A model generated the notes under the pieces. The model worked only from the letters and a program-made list of their open reading frames with translations, was not told the origin of the DNA and did not search any database. Shown here one piece after another: positions 25,256 to 33,400 of a stretch of DNA of 41,179 bases (the first letter of the stretch is position 1; the number at the start of each line of letters is the position of its first letter). This stretch comes from Opitutales bacterium. GTDB taxonomy: Bacteria > Verrucomicrobiota > Verrucomicrobiia > Opitutales > Seribacteraceae. The translations under genes and the position numbers were made by a program. The stretch is taken from assembly GCA_028045305.1 (NCBI GenBank), contig JAOFTV010000017.1, forward strand, positions 1-41,179. The letters are read 5' to 3'.

Positions 25256-26650
25256 ATGCAAACTGTTCATTCGCTTAAAGGAAAAGAAGTCTTGTTACTG
25301 GAAGATGATCTTCTTCTGGGCAAACGCATCGAAGCTTATTTATCTAATTTAGGGTTGGAGACTACCCGCGTTGAAAATTGTGCCCATGCGCAGGATGCTC
25401 TTCAAGAAATGTTTTTTGACTTCGCACTTTTTGATCTCAATTTACCTGATGGCGAAAGCCTGAGTTTATTGAAAAACGGGTATGTTCCCGACAATACTCT
25501 CTGCATTTTAATGACCGGAGAAGGTGGAGTTAAATCTGCCGTTGAATCCATTCGGCTTGGAGCTGCGGATTACCTATCCAAACCATTCGATATCGAAGAA
25601 CTGCCCCTGGTTTTCCAGCAGGCACAGGCAAACCTGAAAAATAAGAGATTGGTTGAGCATGAAGAAAGAGAAAGGAAAGAAAAAACAGATATGCTCTTCT
25701 TTGAAGGTGCATTTGCCGAGGACCTCGAACAACTAAATAAAATACTGGCGGCCGATAGTCGGTTAACAGCCAACCTCCCCCCTTTGCTTATTGATGGCCC
25801 AACCGGGGCGGGCAAATCGACCTACGCCCAATGGATCCATGCAAATGGACCACGCAAAGAACAACCTTTTGTTGCCCTTAATTGCTCAGCCATCTCCGAA
25901 AACCTCGTAGAATCAGAATTATTTGGTCATGAGAAGGGAGCCTTTACTGATGCCGGAAAATCGCGCATCGGGTTATTTGAGGCCGCCGATCAGGGAACCC
26001 TTTTTCTTGATGAGGTGGCCAGCCTATCCCTGGCTGCTCAGGCCAAACTTCTACTTGCCATCGAGAGCGGGAAAATTCGTCGGGTCGGAGGAAGTAAGGA
26101 CCTGTCCACAAATGTGCGCATTATTGCCGCGGCCAACCAGGACCTCAGAAAAATGATTACAGAGGGTCAGTTCCGCGAAGATTTATTTCACCGTTTAGAC
26201 CTGTTGCGTATATCCATCCCCCCCCTGTCCCGACGTGGAAAGGATTTGCCCAAACTCGCCGATCATTTCCTCAAAGCCCTTTCCCAAAAATACCGGCTGC
26301 CTAAGCCTCAGATGGATGAATCCTTCCAAAAGTATCTTTGCCACCATAGTTGGCCAGGAAATATCCGGGAACTTTTACACGAACTCGAACGATCCCTTGT
26401 TCTTTGCGAACCAGGGAACAAACTTTCGTTGGTAAATCATGCCCTTCCCGCTGTGACCAATCTGGAACAAAACGGAACAACCGACTGGCTCAATGAAAAT
26501 TTTATCTTTCCTGAAAAAGGATTTGATCTGGAACAAGAAATTCTGAGATTCATCCAATTGGGTATCAATCAGGCCGATGGAAATGTGACTGCTGCTGCAC
26601 GCTTACTCGGAGTTCCCCGTGATTATTTGAGATACCGACTGAAAAAATAG
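25256..26650 (+). CDS. NtrC-family sigma-54 response regulator
   Basis: A two-component transcription activator: receiver, AAA+ sigma-54 interaction domain, Fis-type HTH; 464 residues from the ATG at 25256 (a TTG at 25217, behind AAAGG, is possible). The receiver has Asp60 as phosphoacceptor (FDLNLPDG), Thr87 and Lys109. The AAA+ domain has Walker A GPTGAGKST (181-189) and Walker B GTLFLDEV (247-254). The loop that contacts sigma-54 reads GAFTDA (228-233) instead of GAFTGA. The C-terminus GNVTAAARLLGVPRDYLRYRLKK is the DNA-binding helix-turn-helix. It sits just before one of the three genes with the upstream elements, and the kinase gene lies 2.4 kb downstream. Confidence 0.93.
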   Translation: MQTVHSLKGKEVLLLEDDLLLGKRIEAYLSNLGLETTRVENCAHAQDALQEMFFDFALFDLNLPDGESLSLLKNGYVPDNTLCILMTGEGGVKSAVESIRLGAADYLSKPFDIEELPLVFQQAQANLKNKRLVEHEERERKEKTDMLFFEGAFAEDLEQLNKILAADSRLTANLPPLLIDGPTGAGKSTYAQWIHANGPRKEQPFVALNCSAISENLVESELFGHEKGAFTDAGKSRIGLFEAADQGTLFLDEVASLSLAAQAKLLLAIESGKIRRVGGSKDLSTNVRIIAAANQDLRKMITEGQFREDLFHRLDLLRISIPPLSRRGKDLPKLADHFLKALSQKYRLPKPQMDESFQKYLCHHSWPGNIRELLHELERSLVLCEPGNKLSLVNHALPAVTNLEQNGTTDWLNENFIFPEKGFDLEQEILRFIQLGINQADGNVTAAARLLGVPRDYLRYRLKK

Positions 26651-26667
26651 TTTAAAATTAATTAATA

Positions 26668-26681
26668 GGGAAATATTTCCC
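26668..26681. promoter_or_regulatory. Upstream activator-like element C1 (perfect palindrome)
   Basis: GGGAAATATTTCCC is a perfect 14-bp palindrome, the best of the six elements. It lies 18 bp after the activator gene's stop and 33 bp (centre to centre) before C2. Confidence 0.7.
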
Positions 26682-26700
26682 AACATTACCCTGCATGAGC

Positions 26701-26714
26701 GGGTAATATTTACC
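26701..26714. promoter_or_regulatory. Upstream activator-like element C2
   Basis: GGGTAATATTTACC, near-palindromic around AATATT at 26705-26710. The preceding ATTACCC (26685-26691) and GGGTAAT also form an inverted repeat. The centre is about 93 bp before the TGGCACA at 26801. Confidence 0.65.
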
Positions 26715-26800
26715 AGTGCACCGACTTCGACCCTATGATCCGCACAATGAGATTTCCACAAACCCTTACCAATCAATCGATTTAATCTAATCTGTATAAC

Positions 26801-26817
26801 TGGCACAGAAGATGAAA
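26801..26817 (+). promoter_or_regulatory. Sigma-54-like -24/-12 element C
   Basis: TGGCACAGAAGATGAAA, GG-N10-G spaced (26802-26803 and 26814). Matches element B in the block TGGCACA-AA-ATGAAAGAGAATA. It lies 55 bases before the ATG at 26856. Confidence 0.65.
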
Positions 26818-26855
26818 GAGAATAATCAAATTCCAACCCATAATTGTTAAAACTA

Positions 26856-27620
26856 ATGAAAAAATACATTATTTCCTTAATCGCATCTTGTTTCCTGCTC
26901 TGCAGCCTCAGTTTTGGCCAAGCCAAAAGAGGTGAAAAACCTGGCAACAGAGAAAAACCTGATTTTTCGCAGGCACAAGGCAAACCCAGTGTAAGCAAAG
27001 ATGTTCAAGAGGTCTACAAAGCCCTTAAGGATGGGGACATCTCTCGAAAAGATGCTGCCGAAAAGATTAAAGCTATTCGCGAAAGTTCTGCAAATAAGCG
27101 TGATTTCAAACGTCCCTCAAAGCCAGAATTATCCGATGAAGTGAAAGCCGGATTAGACGCTATCAAAGAAAAGAAGGATGCCCTTCATGCCGCCCTCAAA
27201 GAAAACTTGGAAGCATTAGATAAGGATGCGACCAAGGAAGAAAGAATGGCAGCCGTTGAAGCTTTTAAGGAAGCCAACAAAGAAAAGCACCAGCAAATCA
27301 AGGCTGAATATGATGCGATCCGTGAGCAAATTAAAGCTTCCCGTCCAGAACGTCCAAAGCGCCCAAAAATTGAACTTTCTGAAGAACTGAAGGCCGATAT
27401 GGAGGCAATCAAAGCAAAAAGGGAAGAACTTCATGAAGCCCAAAAAGCATTGCATGAGAAACTCAAAAGTGCATCAGATGAGGACCGTAAGGCAATGATC
27501 ACTGAGTTCAAGGAAGCAAACAAGGAAAAGCACCAGCAAATCAAGGAGCAGTCCAAAGCCCTTAAGAAACAAGTGAGGGAACAAATTGAGACTGAGGAAA
27601 CTCGCACATCTGATCTTTAA
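26856..27620 (+). CDS. Exported Lys/Glu-rich helical repeat protein of unknown function
   Basis: An intact 254-residue paralog of the frameshifted gene at 22869. It has a signal peptide (MKKYIISLIASCFLLCSLSFGQ; cleavage about after FGQ) and a charged linker, then two tandem repeats of about 75 residues: the first opens KPELSDEVKAGLDAIKEKKDAL, the second IELSEELKADMEAIKAKREEL, and each ends in EAFKEANKEKHQQIK or EFKEANKEKHQQIK. The repeats are rich in Lys, Glu and Ala with heptad-like hydrophobics, so long helices or coiled coil are expected. The C-terminus TRTSDL is identical to that of the paralog. The frame opens at a TTG at 26844; the ATG at 26856 fits the signal peptide. Function unknown. 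Confidence 0.85.
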   Translation: MKKYIISLIASCFLLCSLSFGQAKRGEKPGNREKPDFSQAQGKPSVSKDVQEVYKALKDGDISRKDAAEKIKAIRESSANKRDFKRPSKPELSDEVKAGLDAIKEKKDALHAALKENLEALDKDATKEERMAAVEAFKEANKEKHQQIKAEYDAIREQIKASRPERPKRPKIELSEELKADMEAIKAKREELHEAQKALHEKLKSASDEDRKAMITEFKEANKEKHQQIKEQSKALKKQVREQIETEETRTSDL

Positions 27621-27648
27621 TCGAATCTTTTTTGAACTGATTCTAAAA

Positions 27649-27710
27649 CACAAAAGCACCGCGGGATTTTGTGCGGAGAGGAGAGGTTCCCTGGCGAGCC
27701 TCTCCTTTTG
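27649..27710 (+). terminator. Tandem hairpins ending the repeat-protein unit
   Basis: CACAAAA/TTTTGTG (27649-27655 with 27667-27673) makes a 7-bp stem. Directly after it AGGAGAGG (27679-27686) pairs with CCTCTCCT (27699-27706), followed by T-rich sequence. The loop TTCCCTGGCGAG resembles the corresponding part of the terminator after the paralog. Confidence 0.8.
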
Positions 27711-27718
27711 CTTTGTTT

Positions 27719-29068
27719 ATGAGCAGCATAAACCATATTATCACCAATATGACCAGATGTGCATTTCTGTCCTTCCTGGCAACTCTCTTTGCCCTCCCCC
27801 TGTGGGGAAGTCTTCGGTCTTTTAATGACTTCCATTCAAACCTGGGAGAGATTGTTATCATCCGCACGGAAAGAATGCTCGACACTTTGTCCTCCAAATC
27901 AGAAAGAGACCTCCCAACTTCCTTAAATAAGGGAAGTTCCGTTCTGACAGATGAAGAAATTGACACCCTTCTTTTCGGCGACTTATTTTCTGAAGACTCC
28001 GAGGATATCGAGGACCTACAAGCCCCGATGGAGGCAACCCTCCCCCTTGATATGGAACCCAAGTGGTTTCACTCCTTTTCTATCGAAACAGGTGCAGGCT
28101 ATGCGGATAATCCCCTGTATGGCAACCATGCACCTCAGGGGAGCGGATATGGATTACTCGGGGTGGAAACATTTTCATTAAGCCAAGCAAATCCACAGCA
28201 TGAGCTCTTGCTCTACCTCTATGGAGAGGGTAAAAAATTCACCGATCTTGGGGATGAAGATGTTTCCGGTTTAATCCTCGGCCAGATGGACTATTCCTTT
28301 TCTCCATCCAACTCCTCTATTGGATATGGTTTACGCCTTCAGCACACCTACTTTGACCAAGGAATGGATTTTTCCGAAATTGGACTGCCCTACCGCATGA
28401 AGGTGACCTCAAACCGTTCAGCAGTTCACCCCCGTCTGAAATGGCAGGTTTTTGAAAACTTGCTTGGAGTTTTAGAACTTGGCATGGAAAAGGAATCTTA
28501 TCTCAATATCGACGATGCAAGCGAGGACTTGCAAGCTGCCTTGAAATTGTCGGGTGAAATCAGTCAGCGTTGGGGATGGGCAACCACATTGGAAGGGAAA
28601 AAGACAAATTTTCAGGACAGAGTCCCTAAAGAAACAGACGGTTCTCCTCTAACTGGCAAACTTGATACCATGACGCTAGAATCTACATTCTCACTCGATT
28701 ATGCCCACAAAGATGAAAGGTTGGAAGAAACTGGGATGAAGTTTGCCTATAAAAAAAATTCTGACGAAAAAGGGGGCTATTATGAATACGATCGTTGGCG
28801 TATTTCTGCCACACAGGGACTTTCATGGAATGCCTGGCAACTCGATTTGGCTGGTGGATATACCGGTACATCTTACCCCAAACGATTACTGACAAGCGGA
28901 GAACTCCTGGACCGAAATGGCTGGGCTTTTGATGCCGGCATAACCCGGGAAATTGGCGAGAATTGGAAATCCTTTCTCAGATGGAATCACGAGAGGGAAA
29001 GTTCAAATGATACTTCCTTTGCATTCGAGAGCAATTTCTGGACAATTGGGGTAAATTGGGAGAAATGA
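27719..29068 (+). CDS. Outer-membrane-type protein (predicted beta-barrel)
   Basis: A predicted exported protein of 449 residues with a signal peptide (from the ATG at 27719; the ATG at 27749 is an alternative). After an acidic linker (DTLLFGDLFSEDSEDIEDL) come long beta-type stretches rich in aromatic and Gly residues (FSIETGAGYADNPLYGNHA, GYGLRLQHTYFDQGMDF, WRISATQGLSWNAWQLDLAGGY, WTIGVNWEK at the end), as in outer-membrane barrels with paired strands. The family is not recognised; it may be a porin-like or sensor-associated barrel. It is translationally coupled to the histidine kinase (ATGA overlap at 29065-29068), so the barrel may inform or depend on the kinase. Confidence 0.65.
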   Translation: MSSINHIITNMTRCAFLSFLATLFALPLWGSLRSFNDFHSNLGEIVIIRTERMLDTLSSKSERDLPTSLNKGSSVLTDEEIDTLLFGDLFSEDSEDIEDLQAPMEATLPLDMEPKWFHSFSIETGAGYADNPLYGNHAPQGSGYGLLGVETFSLSQANPQHELLLYLYGEGKKFTDLGDEDVSGLILGQMDYSFSPSNSSIGYGLRLQHTYFDQGMDFSEIGLPYRMKVTSNRSAVHPRLKWQVFENLLGVLELGMEKESYLNIDDASEDLQAALKLSGEISQRWGWATTLEGKKTNFQDRVPKETDGSPLTGKLDTMTLESTFSLDYAHKDERLEETGMKFAYKKNSDEKGGYYEYDRWRISATQGLSWNAWQLDLAGGYTGTSYPKRLLTSGELLDRNGWAFDAGITREIGENWKSFLRWNHERESSNDTSFAFESNFWTIGVNWEK

Positions 29069-30420
29069 AGAGGAGTACTCGCACGCGGGGATGGATCGCC
29101 TTTGCCAGCAGCGGCCTTATTTTATTGGTCATTCTTATTTCCTTACTCGGATTTTCAAGGCATCAATTGCGCAAACAAGTCATGGAATCTCAATTCCACT
29201 CCCTTCAAATCGACTTCGATAGAATTTTAAGGGATGAAATGCTCGATTTCGTCGTGGATGATTTAAATTTTTCCCAAGCAAGCATTTCCTCGGGCTCTCT
29301 CTTTTTAAGCCCCAGGGAAAAAATTGAACAAGCGGCTCTTCAAAGCCTGAATATTCCCCAGGTGTTCGGAGTTCAGGCGTATAATCCCAATGGAACTTCG
29401 ACTGATCTTCCCACCTCGCTCGACTCCGCGCCTCTAAATGCTGACATGATTGCTGAAATCTTTGACCAAGGTTGGAGCCATCGTTTTTTGGACGAACAGA
29501 CCTGGGGACTTTCCCTGCGACCCGAAGAGTTGGAAAATGAGTACTTGATAGAATTCCAACTTTTACGCCTTCCACTGAATGCGTCATGGGAAAAAATTGA
29601 TAAGACTTTACTCGGACAAGGAGTTCTGCTCGCCGTTGCTGCCCTTATTCTCCTTGCCATAGTTTACCAAAGAATGATTTCCCAAATTTTGGCCAAAGAA
29701 AACTTGCTCGAAGAAAAATCCAGAGTGCTTGCGGAAACAAACCGTGAGCTTTCTCAGGCTTACAAGAGTGCTGGCCTGGGGGCAATGACCGGTCATTTAT
29801 TGCACGGATTAAAGTCCCCACTTACCAGCTTACAGGCGTTATCCACCAACCTTCGCAAACATCAGGAAGGCCAGCAAACTCCAGAACTAATCCACACTGT
29901 GGAAACCCTTCAAACCCTGGTAAATCGGGCACTGGAATCTATCCGGGAACTGGAACACGGCGAGATGAAATATAGTATTTCCCTAAACGAATTTTGTCAG
30001 ATTATTGAGGAAAGATTCTCCAAGGATTATACCGGTGCCAGCCTACTCATTCAGGGAGTCAGAGATGAAGGTATTTCCTTGGACAATTTACAATCCCACT
30101 TGTCTCTAGCCATTCTCTCTAACCTCTTTAAAAACTCCATAGATGCAAAAAAAGATGCCCGCATAGAATTGAATCTGATCATCACTGACAATGCTTTGCT
30201 TATTCGAATTTCCGACAACGCCGGCGGTATCCCGGCGGAGGTAGCCAAACGTTTGTTTGCACCTATTGTAAGTACCAAACAGGGAGGCACGGGAATCGGG
30301 CTCGCCCTATCCAAGCAACTGGCCGAAAGCATTGGTGGTACCCTACAAGTATTTAACAACGACCAAACGGGTGCCTGTTTTTCATTAAGTTTACCCATTT
30401 ATGACTTTACCGAAGTTTAA
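29065..30420 (+). CDS. Membrane sensor histidine kinase
   Basis: A 451-residue sensor kinase, probable partner of the NtrC-type activator at 25256. Two membrane helices (about 10-30 and 185-203) enclose a periplasmic sensor domain of about 150 residues with no recognised fold. The dimerisation helix holds the phosphoacceptor His247 in GHLLHGLKSPLTSL. The ATPase has an N box LFKNSIDA (near 353), G1 ISDNAGGIP and G2 GGTGIGLALSKQLAES. The last residues (LSLPIYDFTEV) end the domain with no receiver. The start is the ATG at 29065, which overlaps the stop of the barrel gene as ATGA and is preceded by GGGAGAA. Confidence 0.9.
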   Translation: MKRSTRTRGWIAFASSGLILLVILISLLGFSRHQLRKQVMESQFHSLQIDFDRILRDEMLDFVVDDLNFSQASISSGSLFLSPREKIEQAALQSLNIPQVFGVQAYNPNGTSTDLPTSLDSAPLNADMIAEIFDQGWSHRFLDEQTWGLSLRPEELENEYLIEFQLLRLPLNASWEKIDKTLLGQGVLLAVAALILLAIVYQRMISQILAKENLLEEKSRVLAETNRELSQAYKSAGLGAMTGHLLHGLKSPLTSLQALSTNLRKHQEGQQTPELIHTVETLQTLVNRALESIRELEHGEMKYSISLNEFCQIIEERFSKDYTGASLLIQGVRDEGISLDNLQSHLSLAILSNLFKNSIDAKKDARIELNLIITDNALLIRISDNAGGIPAEVAKRLFAPIVSTKQGGTGIGLALSKQLAESIGGTLQVFNNDQTGACFSLSLPIYDFTEV

Positions 30421-30447
30421 TAATTCGCCTTTTTATGAGGTTAATTA

Positions 30448-30453
30448 TATAAT
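30448..30453 (+). promoter_or_regulatory. Possible -10 box before the giant surface protein gene
   Basis: TATAAT lies 33 bases before the ATG at 30481 in the AT-rich 60-base gap. The bases at the -35 position (TTCGCC region) match the consensus poorly, so this is weak. Confidence 0.3.
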
Positions 30454-30480
30454 AGTGAAAGATTTACTATTTTCCACGAA

Positions 30481-33400
30481 ATGATTAGCTTCCGCCCACG
30501 CAGATCATTCATCTGCCTCTCCGCATTTGCCACTGCGTTCGTATCTCTACTCGGCCAAAGATTCCCATCATTGCAGTGGCAAACTTCAACCGCAGGTGTA
30601 ATTTTTTCTTCTCCAGCCATCGATCAAAATGGGGTTGTCTATGTCGGTTCAAACGACAACTCCTTACATGCCTTCCATTCAGACGGTACTTCCAAATGGA
30701 CATATGCTACAGGGAACTGGGTGGACTCAACCCCCACCATTGGAGAGAACGGAGTCATTTATGTGGGCTCCTGGGACAATAAACTCCATGCGGTAAATTC
30801 TTCCAACGGATCGGAACTTTGGACCTTTGAGACTAATAACTATGTAACTGCCAGTCCCGTGGTTGGCTCCAATGGTCTGATCTATTTCGGTTCGAAGGAT
30901 TCCGTTTTTTATGCCTTGGAACAAGATGGTTCTTTGTCCTGGGAATATTTTGGCGGCGATCCAATCTTTGCATCTGCAGCAATCGGGGAAGATGGCACCC
31001 TTTATTTTGGTGATGAGGGTGGTTTATTTCACGCACTCAATCCAGATGGAACCGTCAAATGGACTTACCAAACAGAAGAGGTTACCGATGCCAACAACTC
31101 TATCCTCTCCGCCCCAGCCATAGATAACCTCGGGAACTTGTACTTTGGATGTGGGAACGGGTATTGCTATAGTTTATCAGACGCAGGTGAATCAGCCTCT
31201 TTGAATTGGAAATATTTAACGGGAGACAGAGTGGATGCATCTCCTGTTCTGGGCTTGAATGACGAAGTATTTTTTGCCGGCAGGGATGGGTACCTGCGTT
31301 CACTACCCACCTTTTCCAGCACCACTGAAAATGTGGCAAACTGGGAAGCATTAGTCGGAGATGTCTTTTACAGCAGCCCGGTGGTCGATGCAAACGGCAG
31401 GGTCTACACAATCGCATACACTGGCGGGGGCCAAAACCACCTCTTTTGCTATGATACAAGCGGAAACAAACTATGGGATAGTGCAGAAAATGGGTTTCCC
31501 TTTTCCATTGATGGTGTGGTTGATTCCTCCCTCGCTCTAACGGATGCGGGGACACTTTATTTTGGATGCTACGACTCTAAATTATACTGCGTGAACCTAG
31601 GAACGGGTTTGGCTAGTTCGGCCTGGCCGAGCTACCAAAGATCGATTTCCCGTGATGGAGCCTGGCCAAGTTACTCATTATCTGTGACGGTAACACCCAG
31701 CGGATCTGGACTTATTATCGGCACGGGCACCTTCGCCCAAGCAAGCGATGTTACTCTAACTGCCCAAGCAAGCGTCCACCACCTCTTTTCACGCTGGCTA
31801 AACGGGAGCACCCCACTTTCCTCGGACAATCCTTACACCCTATCCTTAGGCACAAACCTAGGCCTTACTGCCGAATTCGTTGAAACCTTCAACCTTAATG
31901 TATCATCTGGTCAGGGTGGTGCCGTTTCGCCCAGTGGAGCCGCTCGACATGTTGCGGATTCCAGCGTCACCATCGAAGCCACTCCGGATACCGGTTACTC
32001 CTTCTCGTCCTGGGAGGGGGCGGGCGTTCTCAGCCAAACATTAGCGACCACTCAAGTCACCATGAGTGAAGACCGGGAAATCTCAGCATCCTTCAGCCTT
32101 AATTCCTACACCCTTTCGATTTCCTCGAGCACTGGCGGAAGTGCTTCTGAGAGCAACACCTACAACCACGGGACTTCTCCGAGCATCCTCGCTACTCCCT
32201 CCACTGGTTACCATTTTAATGCTTGGACCGGTGCTGGCATCACCGATGTAAATGAACGATCCACAACCGTGCTGATGACGGAAGACCGTGACATCACCGC
32301 GAATTTTCAACTCAATTCTTACACCCTCAACCTTTTCGCCGGCAACGGGGGTACGGTTTCGGCAGGGGGATCTTTTGATCATGGAACCAATGCAACCATC
32401 AGCGCCACCCCAAATAACGGATACTCCTTCCATCAATGGACTGGATCAGGGGTGGTCGATTCAAGCGATGCTAACTCTACCGTGCAAATGACTGAAAACC
32501 GATCGGTATCAGCAACTTTTCAAATTAATTCATACGACTTGAACATAACGAGTGGTGTAGGTGGTACAATAGAAGGAAATGGAACCTACGAACATGGACA
32601 GTTGGCCAATATATCTGCCGCTCCTAATCCCGGATTTGTTTTTTCCGGGTGGACGGGAGCAAGTGTAGCCCAACCTTTGGAACCATCCACCACCATCGAG
32701 ATGACCAGTGATTCCAACCTCACCGCAAGTTTCATTCCCCGAGCAGTGGATAAAGTCCTCCTAATCATTTCCGAAACCCCAAGCTCTGGAGGATCGACCA
32801 TTGGGGGCGGAGAATACGACCCCAATGCAACCGTTCAAATCCTTGCATCTCCTCAGGTTGGGTATTCTTTTACCGGATGGGATGGTAATTTTACGGATGC
32901 TCCTTCCGAAGCCAACACCACCTTGCAAATCACGACTGATCTTAACATTACCGCTAATTTCACCATTAATTCTTATTCTTTAATCATTTCCTCAAGCATT
33001 GGCGGTTCCACCTCGGGTAGTTCAACCTACAATCATGGGGTGTATGCCAATATATCCGCCACTCCCCAAACGGGCTATTTTTTTAACGGCTGGAGTGGAA
33101 TGGGGATCAACGATCCCACAAGTCAGCAAACCACAACCTTGATGACGGAGGACCGTAACCTCTCAGCGACTTTTTCCATTCATACTTACGATCTTTCTCT
33201 GCTTGCAAGCGAGGGTGGTTCTGTGACTGGAGCATCCACTTATGATTATGGAACCTTAGCCCCAATCGTAGCAACTCCAAGCACTGGTTACACTTTTTCC
33301 AGTTGGGCAGGAACCGGGGTTACAAATTCTACAAACCCAAGCACAACCGTTGAAATGACTGATGAACGGACTTTGATTGCCAACTTTGCTAAAATTCCGC

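Noticed and set aside
26668-26681. Perfect palindrome as a LexA or Fur site
   Set aside because: Sequence matches neither consensus, and its spacing and repetition in three promoters fit activator sites better.
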